Positions 14,618 through 15,136 of a stretch of 15,136 nt of DNA are shown piece after piece. Source of the stretch: an uncultured Verrucomicrobiota bacterium. Its GTDB lineage: Bacteria > Verrucomicrobiota > Verrucomicrobiae > Opitutales > Opitutaceae. Position 1 is the first letter of the stretch; each line of letters begins with the position of its first letter. Under the pieces are notes generated by a model. It saw nothing but the letters and a program-made list of their open reading frames with translations, did no database searches and was not told the DNA's origin. The DNA is taken from the NCBI GenBank assembly GCA_946481225.1, contig CAMLNJ010000014.1, positions 1-15,136 of the forward strand. Reading direction: 5' to 3'. Position numbers and translations under genes: made by a program.

Positions 14618-14670
14618 CGCTCCGGCTCGGAGCGTATCGATCGGCAGCCGCGCCCGTCCTCGGGCGCGGC
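14618..14670. repeat. Two further hairpins between the convergent genes
   Basis: CGCTCCG/CGGAGCG (14618-14624 with 14628-14634, 3-nt loop) and GCCGCGCCCG/CGGGCGCGGC (14647-14656 with 14661-14670, 4-nt loop) are perfect stems. Neither is followed by a T tract. Together with the terminator at 14573 they put three stems into the 110-bp gap. Confidence 0.6.
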
Positions 14671-14678
14671 GCACCGGG

Positions 14679-15136
14679 TCACTGCCAGAGGTTGTAGCGG
14701 GTGAACTTGAACTCGGCGCGACTGGTCGAGGAGCTACCGCAGCTCGTGATCTCGAAACCGTGCTGCACGTCGCCCACCGTGATGTCGCCGAACCATCCCT
14801 TGCTCTTGACCCAGTTCAGGATGGCGCGGGTGTCCACCCAGGCGCTGTTCGTCTTCGAAGTGCGCAGGAACGAGGTCACGTTGATGGTGCCGTTTTTGCC
14901 CCGGAAAACGTTCCAGGTGCTGCCGCCGACGGAGACGTTGGTGGCGACCGGCCTGGCGTTGCCGTTCGCGTCCCAGGAGGAGGAAATGGGCTTCACGTTG
15001 CCGCCGCCGGTGGAAGTGCCGGTGTAGTTGAACCAGAGCATCACTTCCTCGCTCTTGGAGGAGTTCCAGATGTCGTAGGTCACGGCCCAGGCGCCGCCCG
15101 AGGGCGTGACGGCGGTGAAGTTGCCGTCGAGCTTGG
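14679..15136 (-). CDS. GH12 family endoglucanase/xyloglucanase, C-terminal part (runs off right edge)
   Basis: The last 151 residues of a secreted-type beta-jelly-roll hydrolase of glycoside hydrolase family 12, open to the window end. VTYDIWNSSKSEEVMLWFNY (18-37 of the visible part) matches the strand bearing the nucleophile, which would be E30 in the E-[VI]-M-x-W motif. GDVQHGFEITSCG (121-133) carries the acid/base E128. VGGSTWNVFRGKNG (69-82) is also typical of the family. These enzymes are retaining and cut beta-1,4-glucan or xyloglucan outside the cell. The N-terminus, including any signal peptide or carbohydrate-binding module, lies beyond the window. An internal GTG at 15083 is not the start, because the GH12 fold clearly continues upstream (GNFTAVTPSGGAWA). 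It ends FTRYNLWQ with no C-terminal extra module and is convergent with the LacI gene. Confidence 0.9.
   Translation of the reverse strand, partial: KLDGNFTAVTPSGGAWAVTYDIWNSSKSEEVMLWFNYTGTSTGGGNVKPISSSWDANGNARPVATNVSVGGSTWNVFRGKNGTINVTSFLRTSKTNSAWVDTRAILNWVKSKGWFGDITVGDVQHGFEITSCGSSSTSRAEFKFTRYNLWQ

Noticed and set aside
13213..14682. A 489-codon minus-strand frame opposite the LacI gene
   Set aside because: Low-complexity Arg/Gly/Ala/Glu composition and no motif; it lies over a well-defined LacI gene.
1..15136. Search for CRISPR arrays, IS elements, integrases, rRNA or tRNA genes
   Set aside because: No regularly spaced direct repeats with unique spacers, no transposase or integrase motifs, and no rRNA or tRNA sequence were recognised.

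Overview
The window is very GC-rich, tightly packed DNA that looks like the chromosome of a member of the Opitutaceae (Verrucomicrobiota). I infer this from several features together: an OleC-type AMP ligase, a DUF3570/DUF4266 gene set, a long exported Ig-domain protein with an N-terminus I associate with Opitutaceae, a LacI regulator of the type common beside glycoside hydrolases in this group, and a GTGCCACGTGGCAC/HGRDARAT-type dispersed hairpin repeat. The taxonomy is an inference. Most start codons lack a Shine-Dalgarno sequence and follow a pyrimidine-rich leader instead.

Layout. 1-721 (minus): N-terminal 240 residues of an OleC-like AMP-dependent ligase, running off the left edge. 785-2086 (minus): a cytoplasmic TIM-barrel glycoside-hydrolase-like protein whose expected catalytic glutamates look missing. 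2247-2864 (minus): a flavin reductase-like FMN split-barrel protein. 3095-3784 (plus): a polytopic membrane protein whose start codon lies at the end of a tandem octamer repeat. 3816-4946 (minus): a GH43-like lipoprotein.

5122-8036 (plus) is the centrepiece, a tight four-gene operon: DUF3570 outer-membrane barrel, ApbE-like FMN transferase, TlpA-like thioredoxin, and a small DUF4266 lipoprotein ending in CGCN. It is preceded by three TTCATC direct repeats with an 11-bp period, resembling a PhoB/PhoP operator. The barrel protein carries DTITGAT (residues 71-77), a match to the D-x-x-[ST]-G-A-[ST] motif on which ApbE enzymes attach FMN through a phosphoester bond to Thr/Ser. The operon may therefore make a covalently flavinylated outer-membrane protein with its own thiol-redox helpers.

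8041-8100 is a compound hairpin repeat with two mutually exclusive stems. 8193-10715 (plus) encodes a large exported Ig-like protein, followed by an intrinsic terminator. 10879-12990 (plus) is a complete DsbD family transmembrane reductase, which could supply electrons to the TlpA-like protein. 12991-13521 has no convincing gene. 13522-14568 (plus) is a LacI family regulator, convergent with the C-terminal part of a GH12 endoglucanase/xyloglucanase (14679-15136, minus). The 110 bp between them holds three hairpins, one of them a terminator for the GH12 gene.
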